A stretch of DNA of 64,000 bases, taken from positions 232,821 to 296,820 of the forward strand of contig LUCM01006482.1 in assembly GCA_008360955.1 (NCBI GenBank), read 5' to 3'. Source of the DNA: Fasciolopsis buskii. Lineage: Eukaryota; Platyhelminthes; Trematoda; Plagiorchiida; Fasciolidae. The notes under the pieces are model-generated. The model did not search any database. It was not told the origin of the DNA and was given only the letters and a program-made list of their open reading frames with translations. A program made the translations under genes and the position numbers. Position 1 is the first letter of the stretch, and each line of letters starts with the position of its first letter. This document shows positions 39,101-54,100 of the stretch, piece by piece.

Positions 39101-42100
39101 CAATCTAAAACTAAAGTATTTTACCACGATGCAGCTGAACGTTATCATGCGAAAAGTGGTTGATGAGTCACAGACAACTACCAGCAACAAAGATTCCTGG
39201 TTTCCATAAACTTCGCATTCAAATTCTGTTTACTGAAATTATACTTTCAAGAAATAATTCACCATGTAATAGCAACGCTCAACTCGCCATTAAGAAAGCA
39301 TGGGAGCACTGCACAGCTGTTTTATTCTTATTAGGAATCATCAGCAGTGCATATTCACCCCGCGCCTCAACTGGGACGTAAACCCGAGACGAACGATTAT
39401 GAGTCGAACGTCTTAGCCATTACGCCAACGGGCAATCACTCAACAGTTTGTTGAACTACACCATCGGATGACAAACGAGATGCGCCGCATGTTACGATGA
39501 GACCAATTTAACTCGGGTCAATATTCATGATCACAGCTCAAAACCCTGATCGATTACGAAATCGTGTATACATGCGGACGAGTGGGTCGAGTTAGTATGA
39601 CCTATTTTTAGACAAGCCCGCAACCACGGTTCAGTTCGCAAATGAATTTAACGGACATGGCTGAATGCTTCGGGTTTGGGTTTCCGAAAAGGTCCTTAAA
39701 GACAAGGCTTCAGTAGCGTTCAACCAAGCCCAATGTGTGTCAGTTCCACAGAATCAGACTTACCAGCCAAGGGTCAGTCGAAATCAAGACGCATTTGTGC
39801 GCATTTGGTAGTGAACGACGGTAAAAACTAATCAAAAAAGTTATTCAGTATAAATGAAGAAGCAAAATTGTGTTGACAACAATGGCTCTTTCGTTCACAG
39901 ACATTTCGCAAGTTTTACGATTTTCGCTGTAATAAATGTGTACCCAATATTCGAATCAATCTGCTTTTTGTTATCCGTTAAGTCCATTATCAAAAAGTTT
40001 GAAACGTGGTTATTGGTTTGGCTAAAAACAAATTAAACTAGGTGGATCCATTCACCATTATGTACGCAAGGCCTCGTGAGAGACCGGACTTTTGAGCTAT
40101 CATCGTGCACGAATACTTGAGGTAAAACGACCGCAATTAACATGGTCTAACATATCGTGGAACAATCGGCAGTAATTCGCTGTGATTCATTTAATACGGA
40201 AGACAACGGAACCGACGCACCATATACAAAATTCCTCAGTAAAGTGTACACACGACAGACGCACTTCATCGTGAAGTGCACAACCAACAACCAACAACGA
40301 GATTAAATGTTGACGTGTGGCCGCTTGCGTGCCACCAGGACCCGACAAGCTACGTAAGATGGCTTATCTTAAGCCGAAGATCCAATCATACCTGCAAGGT
40401 CAGTGAGTAGAGGACTTGATGAAGTAGTCTCCTGGACCTCAGGATCCAGAGTTGACCTGAGCTGGCAGCTCAGTCAGAAAAAAGAGAGGAAGAAATGTAT
40501 CGAGTAATCAAGCTCTGTAGGTCATACCCAAAGCCTTCGTCGTACTTAGGCTACCTGCAGAGAAGTCATCTATCAGTAGGGGTCGATCGCTGTGAGGTAA
40601 CGGACAGTAACCGTGCAAACCAGTGACGGATAGGTGAGTTGAATGATGATATCACATGGTGAATTATTTCATGTGAACATTCAATCTCCTACTACTAAAA
40701 TGTATAGAGGAAGAATCATTAAACCAGGCAGATAGGCATCCACGCAGCCATAGCCGGCTCCCTTGCGGTCAGGTTCTTGTCAGAACCAAAGGCTTTGGTT
40801 GAAAACCCTAATCGTCCTTCCGTTTAGCGGCGGGACTCGCTAGCACTATGCATCCATCAATCCCCATAAGTTTACCGGCTGCAAATAATTCCATACTCCA
40901 TCGGTCGTCGCGCAGGATAATCAGGACAGCACTGCTCATTGCATCGAGCGGGATGCGTAGTGATAATTACGCTACTGCTCACAGTTCCCTCTTTGACTCA
41001 ATCTGTCTCTTCTGTCTACAACCAAATCTCTTTGCCCCCTCTGCCTACACGTATTGTCTCCATTGATAACGTCCGATACTCGCAACGATTCATTGTCAAG
41101 TGGTGTGGTAAGTGAATTTCAATCTGCCAACTCACATTTTCTCAAGCCTCGTCAGCCTCTGAATCTCAGTTCATTCAATGTGTGCACTTTAACGCAGGCT
41201 GACCAACAGACGTGTTTAGCTCTGACAGTGGAGTCACTTTCGATTGATATCTGCCGCGTGAGTGAGACACGGATTCAGGATGCGAGTAGAGTAATTCAAC
41301 TAACTGCGCCTAACATCTCATCGAGATATTTCCTGCACACTTCAGGAGACGAAGCAGCTCAAGCTGTGGGGCAACGTGGTGCCGGACTAGTATTAGTTGA
41401 GAAGGCTGCAGCGGCCTTTTTACACCGGATCCGGGTTAAGAGCCGTCTGTGCACTGCAGGGATCAATCGGCGTCCAAAAGGATAGCAGTGTTAAGCATAG
41501 TTTATTTGTTATCTCGTTATACGCCTCAACAGACTGTAGCACAGACATGCAAAAAGACCAGTTTGTGACGAGCTCGTCAACCGTGTTCGGAAGAGCAAAA
41601 GCTCTGATAATGTAGTGATAGCAGGTAATTTTATTGCACAGGTTAGAAAACGGAGTCTATCGGAAGCCTGTTTAGGTGGAAGATGGGCCTTGCCTACTCA
41701 GCGAACAGACAACGGCGAAAGACTTCAATTCTGTGAGGACAATCAACTATACCTACTTAACAAACATTTCCGACACAGTTCACGTTGCAAAGCAACATGG
41801 CACTCTAACTCGACAGGTAGTCTGAGTCAGATCGACCATACTGCAGCTAGCTACCGTTGGCGCGGTTCTGTCCAGAACTGTAGATCGTACTGGACCACGT
41901 ACGTCAAATCGGACCTTACGTTAGTTTTAATGCGATTTTTGTTTCAGCTCAAAGGCCATCGACGCAGGCTACAAACCCGATTGGTCGTTGGACGCCTGTC
42001 TGATTCGGCTGTTCACGGCAGTCATGGAAAGAAACTATCCGAAGAACTAATAACTTCGACGAGCAGTCGGATCAAATCAAGCAGGCGATGTACTTTTTAG

Positions 42101-45100
42101 CAGGTTTCGCCTGTGGTCCTAGATCTGGATCATCAAAGATCATCAAAGACACTGGGTCTCACAAGGGTTATAGGGACTAATGGAGCAAAAACGCCGGCTG
42201 CCTAACTGCAACGAGGTGAATACGATGCGTCTTCGGCTTTAGTGTCAATTGACGATAAGCCTTAAAAATAACCGTAAAAATTGGCGGGTTAGGGTAGCCG
42301 AAGAGGTGTAATTAACGGCCAATTCAGGCAACAGTGAAAGATTGTTTAAGCTTATACGTGACATCCGTGGGCGACGAACTATGGTTAGTGAAGTCGTGTG
42401 CGATGGAAATGCAGAGCTCATCCATGTGAGATACAAAAGGTTGGACCGTTGGGCTGAGCACTTCAAGGATAGGTTTAGCTGGCCACACACTGACGTATTT
42501 AGACCGACCACTGGAGCCGCGAATCCTAGGGATGTGTCTGTTGACTCACTGCCCTCAATGGAAGTGAAAGTAGGGTCGAATATTCAACTTCTGAAGAAGA
42601 AGAAAGAATCTGGTCCCGATGAACTTCCTCCATGTCTTTTCAAACTGGGTAGAGAAACTCTGTCAAAAGTTGGTACCTCCTTGCTTCGCGATATATGAAA
42701 CGAGGGACGTATTCCGTTATTGTGTGGTGAGTCACTGATTGTACCCATGCTCAAGAAGGATTCACGGAATGACTGTAGCAATCATCGAGGGATTAGTTTA
42801 ATTTCAATACTCACTAAGGTCATAGTTTCGATGATGCTGCCTCATTTGACAGCGAGTCGTGGACACTGGGGATCGTGTTGTCATTTTCTATCTGACCAGA
42901 ATGATTAAAAAAGTGTGTCTATACATTTAGACTATTCCGTTTGTCGGCCACTGCAGCATTCTTATCTTTTCCCGCCAGTGTAGGTTCACTCCTTATTCCC
43001 CTTGCGTATACACTCTTATGATAGAAACTGGTAACTCTGGAGGGAAATACAGAGGCCAGTGGGGCTTACCTTGCTGTTTAACGCTGAACGATGATGATGG
43101 TCAAGTGGACCGAGAGTATGTCACTCCAAAAAGTTCGAATTCCAGATTCGCCGACTGCATTGGTGATAGATCACAGTTCTCTATTGCTTGGCTAGTTACT
43201 ACACGTGGTCTGTTAAGACTTTGCGTGCTTCTATTTCACAGAATGTTCCAGGGTCATGGTCACCGGCCCTCCGGTCACTCATAAAATAGAGTTTATGTGG
43301 CATGCTCCTTCCACTTCAGGTATGTCAAAAAGTCTGCATTGTGAGTTATACGCCTAGCAATCTATTCTCCACCTTTAATCGTAATCAGTCGGTAGCTCAT
43401 AGTTTCTCCGCTTTCCAGTGCACTTTATTCACTGAGAGTTTCTATTGCCGATTTACTTAGGAAGTTGGAGGTAATGAAACGAAAAGAGATCAAAACAAAC
43501 AATCGCTCACATCATAAACAAGCAATTGTTCCGGCATTACGTTCGGATTTGAATCACTGCCAAGTAGATATGTGTGATGTCTCCGTTTAACGAATCATAA
43601 CGGTAATTCCTTAATAGCTCTTCATCGGCTGGTCAGTGCTAGTCTTCAAAATGACAAGTTTGGTCTTTATACAAAGTGTTCACTAAGTACAAAGATGAAA
43701 AGATAAACATTGCGGAGAAATCTAGTCCACCTAGCCGTATAACCATACTGTTCTGGGTTAGGCTGAACCGAGGCACCAACGTAAACACCCAACCAAATGC
43801 TAATTACTCGTAGACGAGTGGTCCAAAAATCTAGCACTTCAAAGAGTGGCTATTTAAATTTTACCACCAAGAGTCAATATGAAGGACATCATCAATTCGT
43901 CTCAGCATTTGACCTGCTGATACATCATGCAGCCCAATGGCAATTCAATTCATAGGGTCAATTTTCCTTGTTAGTGTGTGAGTCCTAGAGGTTATGAACT
44001 AAAACTCTTTCCGAAGAGCTCATGTCCCAAGTATGTTATTTTTTAATTTTCGGTTTTGAAAATTGATGTGGCGATCTAAAAGCCAGGCCCACATAGAGGA
44101 TATCATGAACGTATTATGATATCTGCATAACATACAACAAGTAAGATAGCCCGCACCATGATTAAAAAGAATCATCAAAAATCAGCGGGAAAATACCAAA
44201 ACCAAATCACAACGAAACAACGTACTCTGAGAAGCAAATCAACACTGAGGTAGCATATCAGTTTAATAAGAGTGGAAGCTCAGAAGAACCTGTCAGTTAA
44301 ACCGTGACTCAATAGCTCATTAGAAAAAACCGTTCAGTTACAATCAACAGTGTGCCGGGCTGATTGAGATAAGCTTAGGCGGGAAAGATGAAACTCACCA
44401 AACTGTAGTGGACGTAGACGATCACAATAGGCAAGAGATAAATCAGCCGTTGAATTGGAAACGTCGTCAACTGGATTGGAAACACGAATGCCCAGCTGGT
44501 TATTAGGTGGCATAATTTCTGATGAGCTCGTATGAAGGCAGAGGTCTCTGCTGAGCCGGCGGTATACCGTATTTACAGCGAACGAGACGAGGGCAACAGT
44601 GGCACGTAACTCCATCAGCAAAATATGAAGTTGTTGGACTCTTTCCGTCGTGTTTGACTGATTCGACGCGTCATACCCTTGATTCAGTTCTTCGACGGCT
44701 TCTGAATCTAAAAATGGAATATCGGGGATATCTTTCTCGGTACAATTCATTTCACCACCAGACGGGATCACATTCGCCCTTGATTCGTGTGCATTGGACC
44801 AACCAATCGTCACATCTATGCTCTGACCCACATCGGAGAAGTCGCCCGAAGGTAATTCCAGTTTGTTTTCTTCCAAATGATCAATGGAAGCCTCGCCAGA
44901 GTTCTCATCCTCAGATAGCACTGGTAGTAACTCGGAATCAGATGGTTCGGATATAAATATTTTTTGATGTGCGTCGATTTGAGTTGAATGTTGATCGCGG
45001 TTAACCAGACGCCAGTTGTGCTTCCGATAGCGGATCGACTTCTGACGAACAAGGGAGCAACGCGATCGACTGCTGGTACCTGGGCGAGGTGGATTTGATT

Positions 45101-48100
45101 CTAACGACTGATCTGTGTTTGTTTTCAATCCAAGTTTTCTGTTGATAAGAGAAAGTTATGGATTAACTGGCCGAAACCGACTGCAACATAACACTGCTTC
45201 CCATCAAGTGCACAGGAACAAACAATACAACAGAAAATTTGACAGTTAATTTTCACCACAAACTGCTCGCTTCTGATACTGAAGTTGGGGGAGAAATCAG
45301 CTGGAAACCTTATCCCAAGTTGCACTCAAACAAAAATTTAACAAAAGGATAGAACATTATGCACGGCAAAGTCTAGCTTATTTTCTTCGTCTCAACGAAT
45401 CAGAATAATAGAAAATAAAACCTAAGACTCATAGTGAACCGAACGAACTCCAACAACGAGGGGAAGAGCAAAAGACACCAATCATTTTTTAATTACACGC
45501 CTAACGCATGAGCATTACGAAAGGGGTACACTGTAAAATCCTCAAGGTCCATCATCTGGAGGCGAAAACTAGAAAAAGACTTTGGACAAAAGTAGCATAA
45601 GACCACATAAGATTCAAAAAGACCAGGTGTGGCAACGATCTGGACAAGAGCGAATTGCTGCATACCATTATAAAGCAAAAAAACAACTAATGAGAAAGAC
45701 GCGTTAGTCTGCGATCTATTCAACCTGGTCGGTAAAGATTGAAATACGCATTGCCGAGAGTATAAACGACGATCAACAGGCTGTATCACGTCGACAAAAA
45801 ATAATTCGGATGAAGCCACTGCCGACCAACACGCAAGAGAGTGTTTTAGTGCATCAAAACTATGGAGACTTTGGTTCTAACACTCCAAGTCACAGCTGTC
45901 AGTAGTCAAGCGGTCAACGTCGTAGCCTTTTAACAGGAAAGCCAGGGAATTGAATCCTCTTATCACCGGCCAGTTTCCCTACTTAGTGGCCTTCAAATAG
46001 CCCTCAGCCCTTTTGTGAATTATAACTTTCTTGTATCATTGATAAAAAGAAAAGAGATAGAATATATTCTAATGGGAGCCGTGACAAGATGTTTCCCCTT
46101 TAGCAAAGGTCGAGCGGAGCCATGCGCTTCCTGATCAAGAGTAACCTTTCGAGGACAAACCATGAATGGAAAGCCGCTAGTCGACAACAATGAGTTGATG
46201 CTTTGTTGCCGTCCCAAAATGTGGTCAGTTTCTAACGCCAATCCTAGAACGACACCATTGGCTTTCATAAAGATGAGATGGTGGTTTCAAGAAACGTGTG
46301 GGGGATCGATGTCAACTGAATAAAAGTCCATTGAAAGAAGAATAGGCGTTTGAAAAACCGTGAGCAATTTGGACTCACGGATAAATAATGCGGGTCATGT
46401 AGAACCGAAAGCCAGCAACCTGAACTGGCTAGTTAGATCTTTCTAAAACAAACACGAAGAGATAGCGTTTGAAAAGAATAAAGTACGCATCCATCCCATA
46501 AATACTCAATAATGACGGAATTATGTACTGGATTGATTTTGGTTTTCTTGCTGAAGCTAGCAGGGACGGACAATACCACCTTGAAGAAGAAACGATAGAT
46601 TTTCTGACAGAGGATATAATGTAATGCCTCTGGCGTCATTTGATACAGAATCATGGGATGAAGAATTACACAGCAAACCGATTTTCCGAATTTGAGGACT
46701 CCCTTCCCTCCTGACGTGCAGAGCTAACTGGTCTATGAGGATGCATCGCAAGAGCCAATGCCACCTTGCAAAATCATCCACATATGACCCAGTAATGTGC
46801 AGATGCAATGACACATCGAATAGACTCATTAGCGGGAGCTGGTGCTTACCGGAGAGAAGGAAGTAACTTATTCGTAGAAGGGAAGCCAGTGCGCCAACTG
46901 ACACCATATACTTTAGCATAAAAATGATGTGCGGTTTGCCCTACCAACATCTTTTATTCTTTACTTCTTTTATTATTGAAATAACAACGTACATCATTTC
47001 TCAGGAAGGGGGCCACGGCCAACAGAAGGCTGCCAAGTGGGGGAATTGACCGGCGGTGGGAGGATTCAAACTTACAACTTTCACGTCCAAACGCCACAAC
47101 TTTATCCGCTTGGTCACCGCCGGCATATGTTTACATATAGTACATATGAAACATCAAGATTGTTGGTTGACAAATTAGGTGCAACTGCACTTCAACAGGA
47201 AGGATGAATTACAATGCATCGTCGTGGAAAGACATGTGAAAAACGGAACAAGATTCATCCATAAATAACATTTGATGCCCAATTTATGTAAAGAATAAAG
47301 TACACGAGGACAAAGGAAATCTATTACACTGGGGATCGCCATCTCACTGTATAAAAATTGCAGACTAAATATAAACTAATTACCTGAGTTGTGTTTCGTA
47401 TATGGTGAGTATTTGAAGAATCTGGTTGATTAAACGAGCCGGACAATCTCGTGGAAGGGTTTCGAGAAGCGCATCACAATCTTGAGTGATTTCGGTGTCT
47501 TCGGAGTCCACGGCTTCGAGATAAGACCAACGTGTATCTAACTGAGAACATTCCGTAATGATAGCTTGCAATTCGGACTCCACGTAAGTAGATCCGGTCA
47601 CCAGAATCCAATGAAACGCAGGCAGATGCACAATGACACGAATTAGCAGCACGAGTGTACGGTACAATGGAACTCGATTATCCAAATCCAGTGCCGACTC
47701 GTTCCTCAAATAGGCAATCAGTACTCGGACGAAATCATACCGGGCTAAAGTACGCGATATTAGGTGTACATAATTCGATAGTTCAGCCACCTCAACGCCT
47801 GTATCTCCTTGCCGTGGTCGATGGATAAGCGTTTTAAAGAAAGTAGTCAACACATGAAGTAACACGATGGCATCGTTGTCCTCTTGAGCCGATTTTATCC
47901 TTATAGTACCTGCGTTCCATCGACTCTCCGAGCATCCGGAAGCAAACCCGGTCCCTTTAGCCATATGACTGGATTGGTTGGGGAAACCCATTGAATATCG
48001 TGTTTCGTCCGATTTACGTAGGGCCGAATCAGTCAGTGACGATAATTCCCGTTCGAATTCCAATCGAGCAGCCAATATTAAACTAACTCGGTCGGGCAGT

Positions 48101-51100
48101 AAAAAAGAAGAGTTCGGAGATCGATTCAAACGTAGAGTTACAGTGCTGAGGAATGACAGAATCAGATCTAGTACGCCGTTCTCCAAGTGTTGTCTAACAA
48201 ACAACTGAACTGGTTTGGCCTCGTCTGCCACCCAGCGATCACAGAGTTGGTTCAGGGCCTGAAAAAGCAGATGTCGTAAGGACCATTCAGCTGGTGATTC
48301 AATCAGCTGAGTAGTTTTTATAGTATCCTTTTGTCTGGTATTAGCTGTGGCCGTCGCGTTGATCAGCTGCTGTAATGGTAATGGTTGTGCTAATTTTAAG
48401 ATAGATTTCACTAGATCTATGAGAAATACGTTAGACATTTCGCACGTGGACGCCGCAGCCGAAGGTTTGGAGTCTGTTCCGTCTGTGAAATGGTTGGTGA
48501 CATCCGCTAGTGATTCTGCATAACCATCCAGCGGAAGAAGAAGTAAAAAAACCAGCATGCCACACATTGGGGTGTTCTGAACAAGGGAGCTCTCGGAAGC
48601 AACTGATGTATAATCAGGTTTGGAAATCTTTGTCAGCAAACGAGGAACCAGAGGAAATTTGGGGCGATCAAGAGAAAAGTATGATACGCGAACCTTGGAT
48701 AGGTAGTGAAGCCAGTTTTGGAGCACTGTGGGACAAACAGGAGTAGGACATGTAAAATCCTGTTTCATCAATTCAAGATGAGATGGCTGGGCGACTGTGG
48801 GTTGATGGGAAACTGTTGAAAACCGTACGGATTCATTAACAGAGCACCGGGAGTGAAAAAGGTAAGCTGTACAGTCAGCCAATGCACGAATCACACCACA
48901 CTCAGACAGAACAGCTAGGAAACTGGATTCAGACAGACCGAAGGAACGGCCAGAAATGGACTTGGTGAACTCTTCTTCCAAGTTCACTTTCGCTGCCTCC
49001 ATGGGGGGTACGCCGTGCAGGGAGCGAGGCCGGATAAACAAGACGAGCGGCTCAAAACCATTTTGTTCGGATCCATGAACCAAATGGACTAACTGCTCAA
49101 CTGTCCAGTGTTCTGAAGAACCTTGAATTAAGGGGACTGCATCGTCACATTGAAGGCTGTGTAATGTCTGACCGGGAAGTGGATACCGACCAGAAACGGA
49201 CAAATCGAAATTAGCCAAGTTCGACGAGATCGCGTAGTCCATCACACTGACATCTTGCTCGGGTTCTCGTAAAAATGTTGGATGAAGGAATGTGGACACG
49301 ATGATACGCAGCTGGGCCACATTCACTTGCGGCTTATTCCATATCAGTTTGGCGTCACAGTCTGGTAGGCTACCGTCCACTTCAATTATCAAGATAGCCT
49401 GATTCCAAGAAGGATGAGCATAATGTTTCGGTTGAATGGCCGAACGGATATCTCGCCGAGTGCGTTGAATGAACGCTACCGCACTGGAACTTGACAAAAC
49501 GGGCGTCAATCGGATTGCAACTGGAGGTCCATCAAAAGGGATCATTATACGGGATGTGCCAGCCTCTGGAACAGCAAATACAACGACTGACCGCGTCCAA
49601 GTGACTGGTTGCAGGGTGTGCAAGATAATGGTTTGCACAAAATCCGGGATGTGTGATTCTGATAACAACAAAGACAACGGGATTGAAAACAGAGGCCTGA
49701 ACAACACTCTTAAAATGAAATAATACGTTAGACAGTGCATTTAGTTACATTTAGCAAATGAGAATTCACTATAACACCTTATAATTGAAGAAATGAAGCA
49801 CGATAAAAACAGCTACACACAGTCCTTCAGTTGGTATTCTCAAAAAAGATTTCGATAGAAACATAAGGAAAATGTGTTTTCCGTCTTCAATAATAAACAA
49901 GTTGAAGGGAATCGCCTCAGTTTATCTTTAGCGTATATTAAGCTAGAACCAGTCAGTTAGAAGCTATCCCTCTAAGTCCCAGAGTTAGAATGCCGGTGCT
50001 ACTTCAACCAGTCATGATAATAAAGCATATACCGAAATTCGCATGCCAACATCAGCACTAGCATCACAATTTCAACGAAAAGTTATATTCAGCAATATTC
50101 GTGATCTGATCCTCAATGTTGGTTCTGTGCGCTAAATTACCAAGTTTTCTACTGAACTTACCTTATTTTCAACAAAAACAAACTTTTCCCTCGACAGACA
50201 TTAGACATCAATTTCCTAACTACTTTGTCCAATCCATCTTCCCCTGAGCGAGTTTCTGTGCCTATATCCACAAATTAAACGCTGTCCCTGATTCTTCACC
50301 TGGACTATTCTAGCCACGAATATCAACCAACGTAACTGAGATTCTGGTTCCCCCCTTTTAATTACCACTTATGTATTGTCAATCGTTCTTTAGGCGGCAA
50401 TGCTTCCTATGTTTCTGATTTCTCATCTGCAGCCATCGAAAATCTGTTCAATGGTAACCCAATTTCCGAATTATTATTCTCTGCGACTTTAGCGTGCACA
50501 ACAAGGATTGATTTGCACCTCCCAGACACTTCCGTCTTAGGTTACGAAGCCGAAGTTTTCGCTTCAGGAAGCAACGTAAGTCAACTCGTTGACTCCCTCA
50601 TCGGAATTCCCAGTTGAGCTGGCGATCGTGTCCATACCCTCTACCTCCCTCCTTTCTCCATTCCGTAGTCGATTTCCGACCTAACATTTTACTCTCCTCT
50701 TGTCCTATCGGACCACTACTGTCTACTTTTTCATAACATCTTCCTGCGTTGCTCTTTAATCCAAATCAAGAGGAATCTTTTGGTGCTACGACTCACATAA
50801 CGCTTAATCAAATTGGGTATTTATGGTCCCCCGAGTAGTAATTTCCACCACTCTAACTTTCATCGCACCTGTAACTACGTCGGCCGTTTAGTAAACCGAT
50901 CTTATGGGAAAGCCGAAGCTTCTGTACCACCTCTATTCTCACGTCTCCATTGCCCGTCACTAGTTTGCTGTTTCTGTCTATCATCACCGTCAGAAAAGTC
51001 ACTTAGAATCTGCAATCACCAGAGGAGAAAAAGCCGTTTGCGTTCGGATGGGATTCAATCAATCATTTTTGAAATGCTCCCCTTTGAGGTAGCACTTATT

Positions 51101-54100
51101 CTGTGCAGTTTTTTTCTATTTTCCTCCTTCCGACTTTTCTGACTGCCCGGAAAAGACCCGTGATTAGCTCTATTTCCTAACGTGGTGACTTTTTCGGCCC
51201 CGGCAATCATCGCTCTATTTCCTTTACCAATGTGGTTTTGAAAGTTATGGAGTCTGTTATTGATGATCTGCCACTTCAGTTCATTTGAATGTTAAAGGTT
51301 ACTCGGAGACCGCTAATACGGCCGCGAACCCATCATTCCATCTGCATATTGCTGGTCCTTGTTTCACTCCCCCTTTTCTGTAAACAGCAGTAGAAAACAA
51401 CCTAAGGGAAGACACCTAATCTCCTTCAACAAATCGAAGGCTATCAGCCGTGTCTGGTGTATTGCTTAGCTGTGAAAACTGCATACGTTCGATCCGTTCA
51501 CTTTCTTAATTTCTTGGCTGCCAAGTTTCCACACTCCGAATCGATGAGTCCAGTCGAAACCACTGCTCATTGTTTCAAAACAGAAAAAGGTGAGACATCT
51601 GCTATACTTCGATTGTAAATCCTCAATCAATTCTTCTTCGCGGCCGTTATCTCCAACCCCTTTAACCCTAGTCAGAAGAACAAAGTTGAATAAACAAAAA
51701 AGTTCCTTCCATTAATCAAATTCGAATTGCTCTTATTGGCTATCAATGATCAACACTGACTAATCAATTCTTCTGCTGGTCGATTTGATCTAACTTCATT
51801 CATCGACTTTCTCATGCAGCGTTTCCGTTCAGACTATCGACTGACGCAATCGGTGCAATGTCGCTGAAGTGTTGATCGATAACCAGGATAATGGATAAGC
51901 GGAAACAAAATCCACAACCCGTACATCCATAAGGCGGGGTGTTCTCAAGGGTCCCGATCTTTCGACCACCCCTATTTCGGATCCTCATTAACGAGCTCTT
52001 ATCAGCTATATGCGGTCTCATTTATGTTTATGTCAAGGGCGCCACTCGAAAGTCCTCGCTTTATTACTCAAACACTCGCCGTTACATCTCTAATCTTCCC
52101 CATGAATGCATAAAGCATTTATTTGACTTGATTTAACTTGGTAGTATCGATCGAGAGCGCTAAATTCTTTTTACGTCTGTCAATCTAGGCCTTGAACAAA
52201 GCCTTAAAAAGGCCTCGCAAATCGTAAATTTCAATATTTCCAAAACCTTCTTCATCTTCTTCTGCCTGCAACATTGGTTTTTTTTACCCATACCCTAGAC
52301 CTCAATTCGTTTTCTCATCACCCGACAGGTACACTCAATTTACTGGGTCTTTAGTTAGTTCTCTCTTTATCCTAAAGCTTATAGACATTTTATCTTATTT
52401 CTAGTGTTGCGCATGAGATAGGCTTGCATTTCTGTGTCAAATACTTTTATCACCCCGCACCTTTATTTACTATCAAAGGATCAAACTCGGCCAATACTTG
52501 GGTAATGCAATCACGTGTGAAATAGAGCTTCATCCTCATTTTCCGGCTGATAAACGACTCCAAATTAACTTCAAATTTACAGATATTTGTTTATTTTGGG
52601 AAGGTTGCTTCATTGTTTCTTCTATATATACTATCTCGGTTTTTTTTCTGACGAAATCATCTAAGTTGTTCCTAACCCCATCCCCTTTCAACGACGATCC
52701 CGTACGCGATCTGTCATTGGTTGATGTCAAGATTCCACCCTCAGATATTATACCACTACGTTTCAATCATTTTCTCCAGACCACAAAAATTTGGAATACA
52801 TTTCGGCCTTTTTTACTCCTTACCACTTAAAATCTGCCTGTTTTTAAAAATAGCACTGATAATGCTGTTCTTCCTTGAGTGTTCCACGATACAATTTTCT
52901 ACTTATGTAGTACACCTAATGATCATGGAACTCATCCAATTAACTGTAAATCATTTGTGTTACAAAGAAGACGAGGCAAGTGGGAGAAACTGGGTGATTG
53001 GGATTGTATGGACTTAGCGAGTGCTGTGAGGTCTTCAGATAGCACGGGGACCGAATACAAACTATAGGTGGTAGAAAACTAACTCGTATTTTCCGAATCG
53101 AATTTAGAAGGCTAAGAAAACGAGATCACAGATTTCTATAACGTTCGGCCGGTCTTGCTTATGGAAACTGAAACATACATGTTACGGTTGTCCCTTCATT
53201 CAGTGTGGTTCGCGGGCAGCTGATACACTTCAAAAATGCTACGGATCCAGCCACCGTTAGCGGGGGGATGCGTAAGGGTGGCCAGTTCGGGACCCTGAGG
53301 TAACATCACCTCGCAATCGAACTTGGATGAAACACATCAAATCTGAGTCCCGTGTGGCACACAGCTTATGTTCTTTGCAATTAGGTTCGGAAAACTGAGA
53401 GGATCACAGAATGGCTGGGTCCTTGGCTTGTTTCTAATCGTGAAAATGGTACCATAAAACACACGGAGATTAACAGCAAGTTAAAACTAGTCATATGTAA
53501 TGTGATGCCACGACGTGATTATGAATCACACAAAGAGTTTGCTCTTCATTTGGTGTTTTTCGAAAGGAAAACAGAGATTTGCTTTTTCGTTTATTTCTTC
53601 ATGCGTTCTTAATCTCTAGCCTTGATTAGACTAGATAAACTTAGTTACAGAGGTGCACCACGAATACTCAAGACTATTTGAAATACATGCAAAGTGTCAG
53701 TACAACATGCCCGTACGCAACAGTAAGTCGGTGAGACTAGAAAATACATGTGACTATATTGATTGGTTTGAAATAATAAGTGACCTACACCAGCCGTATC
53801 GATCTGGATGGAAAGGTGTCACCAAGTAAGTGGATGGGGATTTTTAGCATAAAATCATCGGAGATCAGTAAACAACTGCGTGACAGTATTCAGTCCATGG
53901 GGCTGTGAAAAGATGCAATTGGAGAAGAAAAACATGAAGATGCTTACCTTGGCATTCTCGAGTCTGATACAAGCGCGTTTTTATCAACGACGCTAACTGA
54001 TATCGGGGTTCATCGAACAAGCACGTTTCATCTAGGTTGGAAACGCGAAACGGATAGATTAATGTGTCACATAAATCAACCACAACCGACTGTAGCTGGC

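Larger units (their letters stand above)
36524..44398 (-). other. BIRC6-like intron 5 (7.9 kb)
   Basis: The largest intron. It contains the right exon-like repeat, two RTE-like LINE remnants in antisense orientation (36900-37450, 40840-43290) and tRNA-like SINE segments at 38521-38645, 38925-39085 and 39260-39433. Donor GTGAGT, acceptor CACTTTCTAG. The stretches 39440-40720 and 43300-44390 show nothing recognisable apart from a short hairpin at 40261-40279. Confidence 0.75.

Noticed and set aside
44654..44956. 100-codon plus-strand open frame
   Set aside because: Antisense shadow of BIRC6-like exon 5, which has clear splice sites and phase.
46433..46919. Minus-strand frames between BIRC6-like exons 4 and 5
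   Set aside because: Exon 4 and exon 5 join in phase without them, they lack matching splice sites, and their sequence does not resemble BIRC6.
49659..49740. In-frame extension of exon 4 upstream to 49740
   Set aside because: The extension is a pyrimidine-tract read-through. The acceptor at 49660-49659 fits the upstream phase, while the alternatives at TTTTAAG and TTCAG do not.
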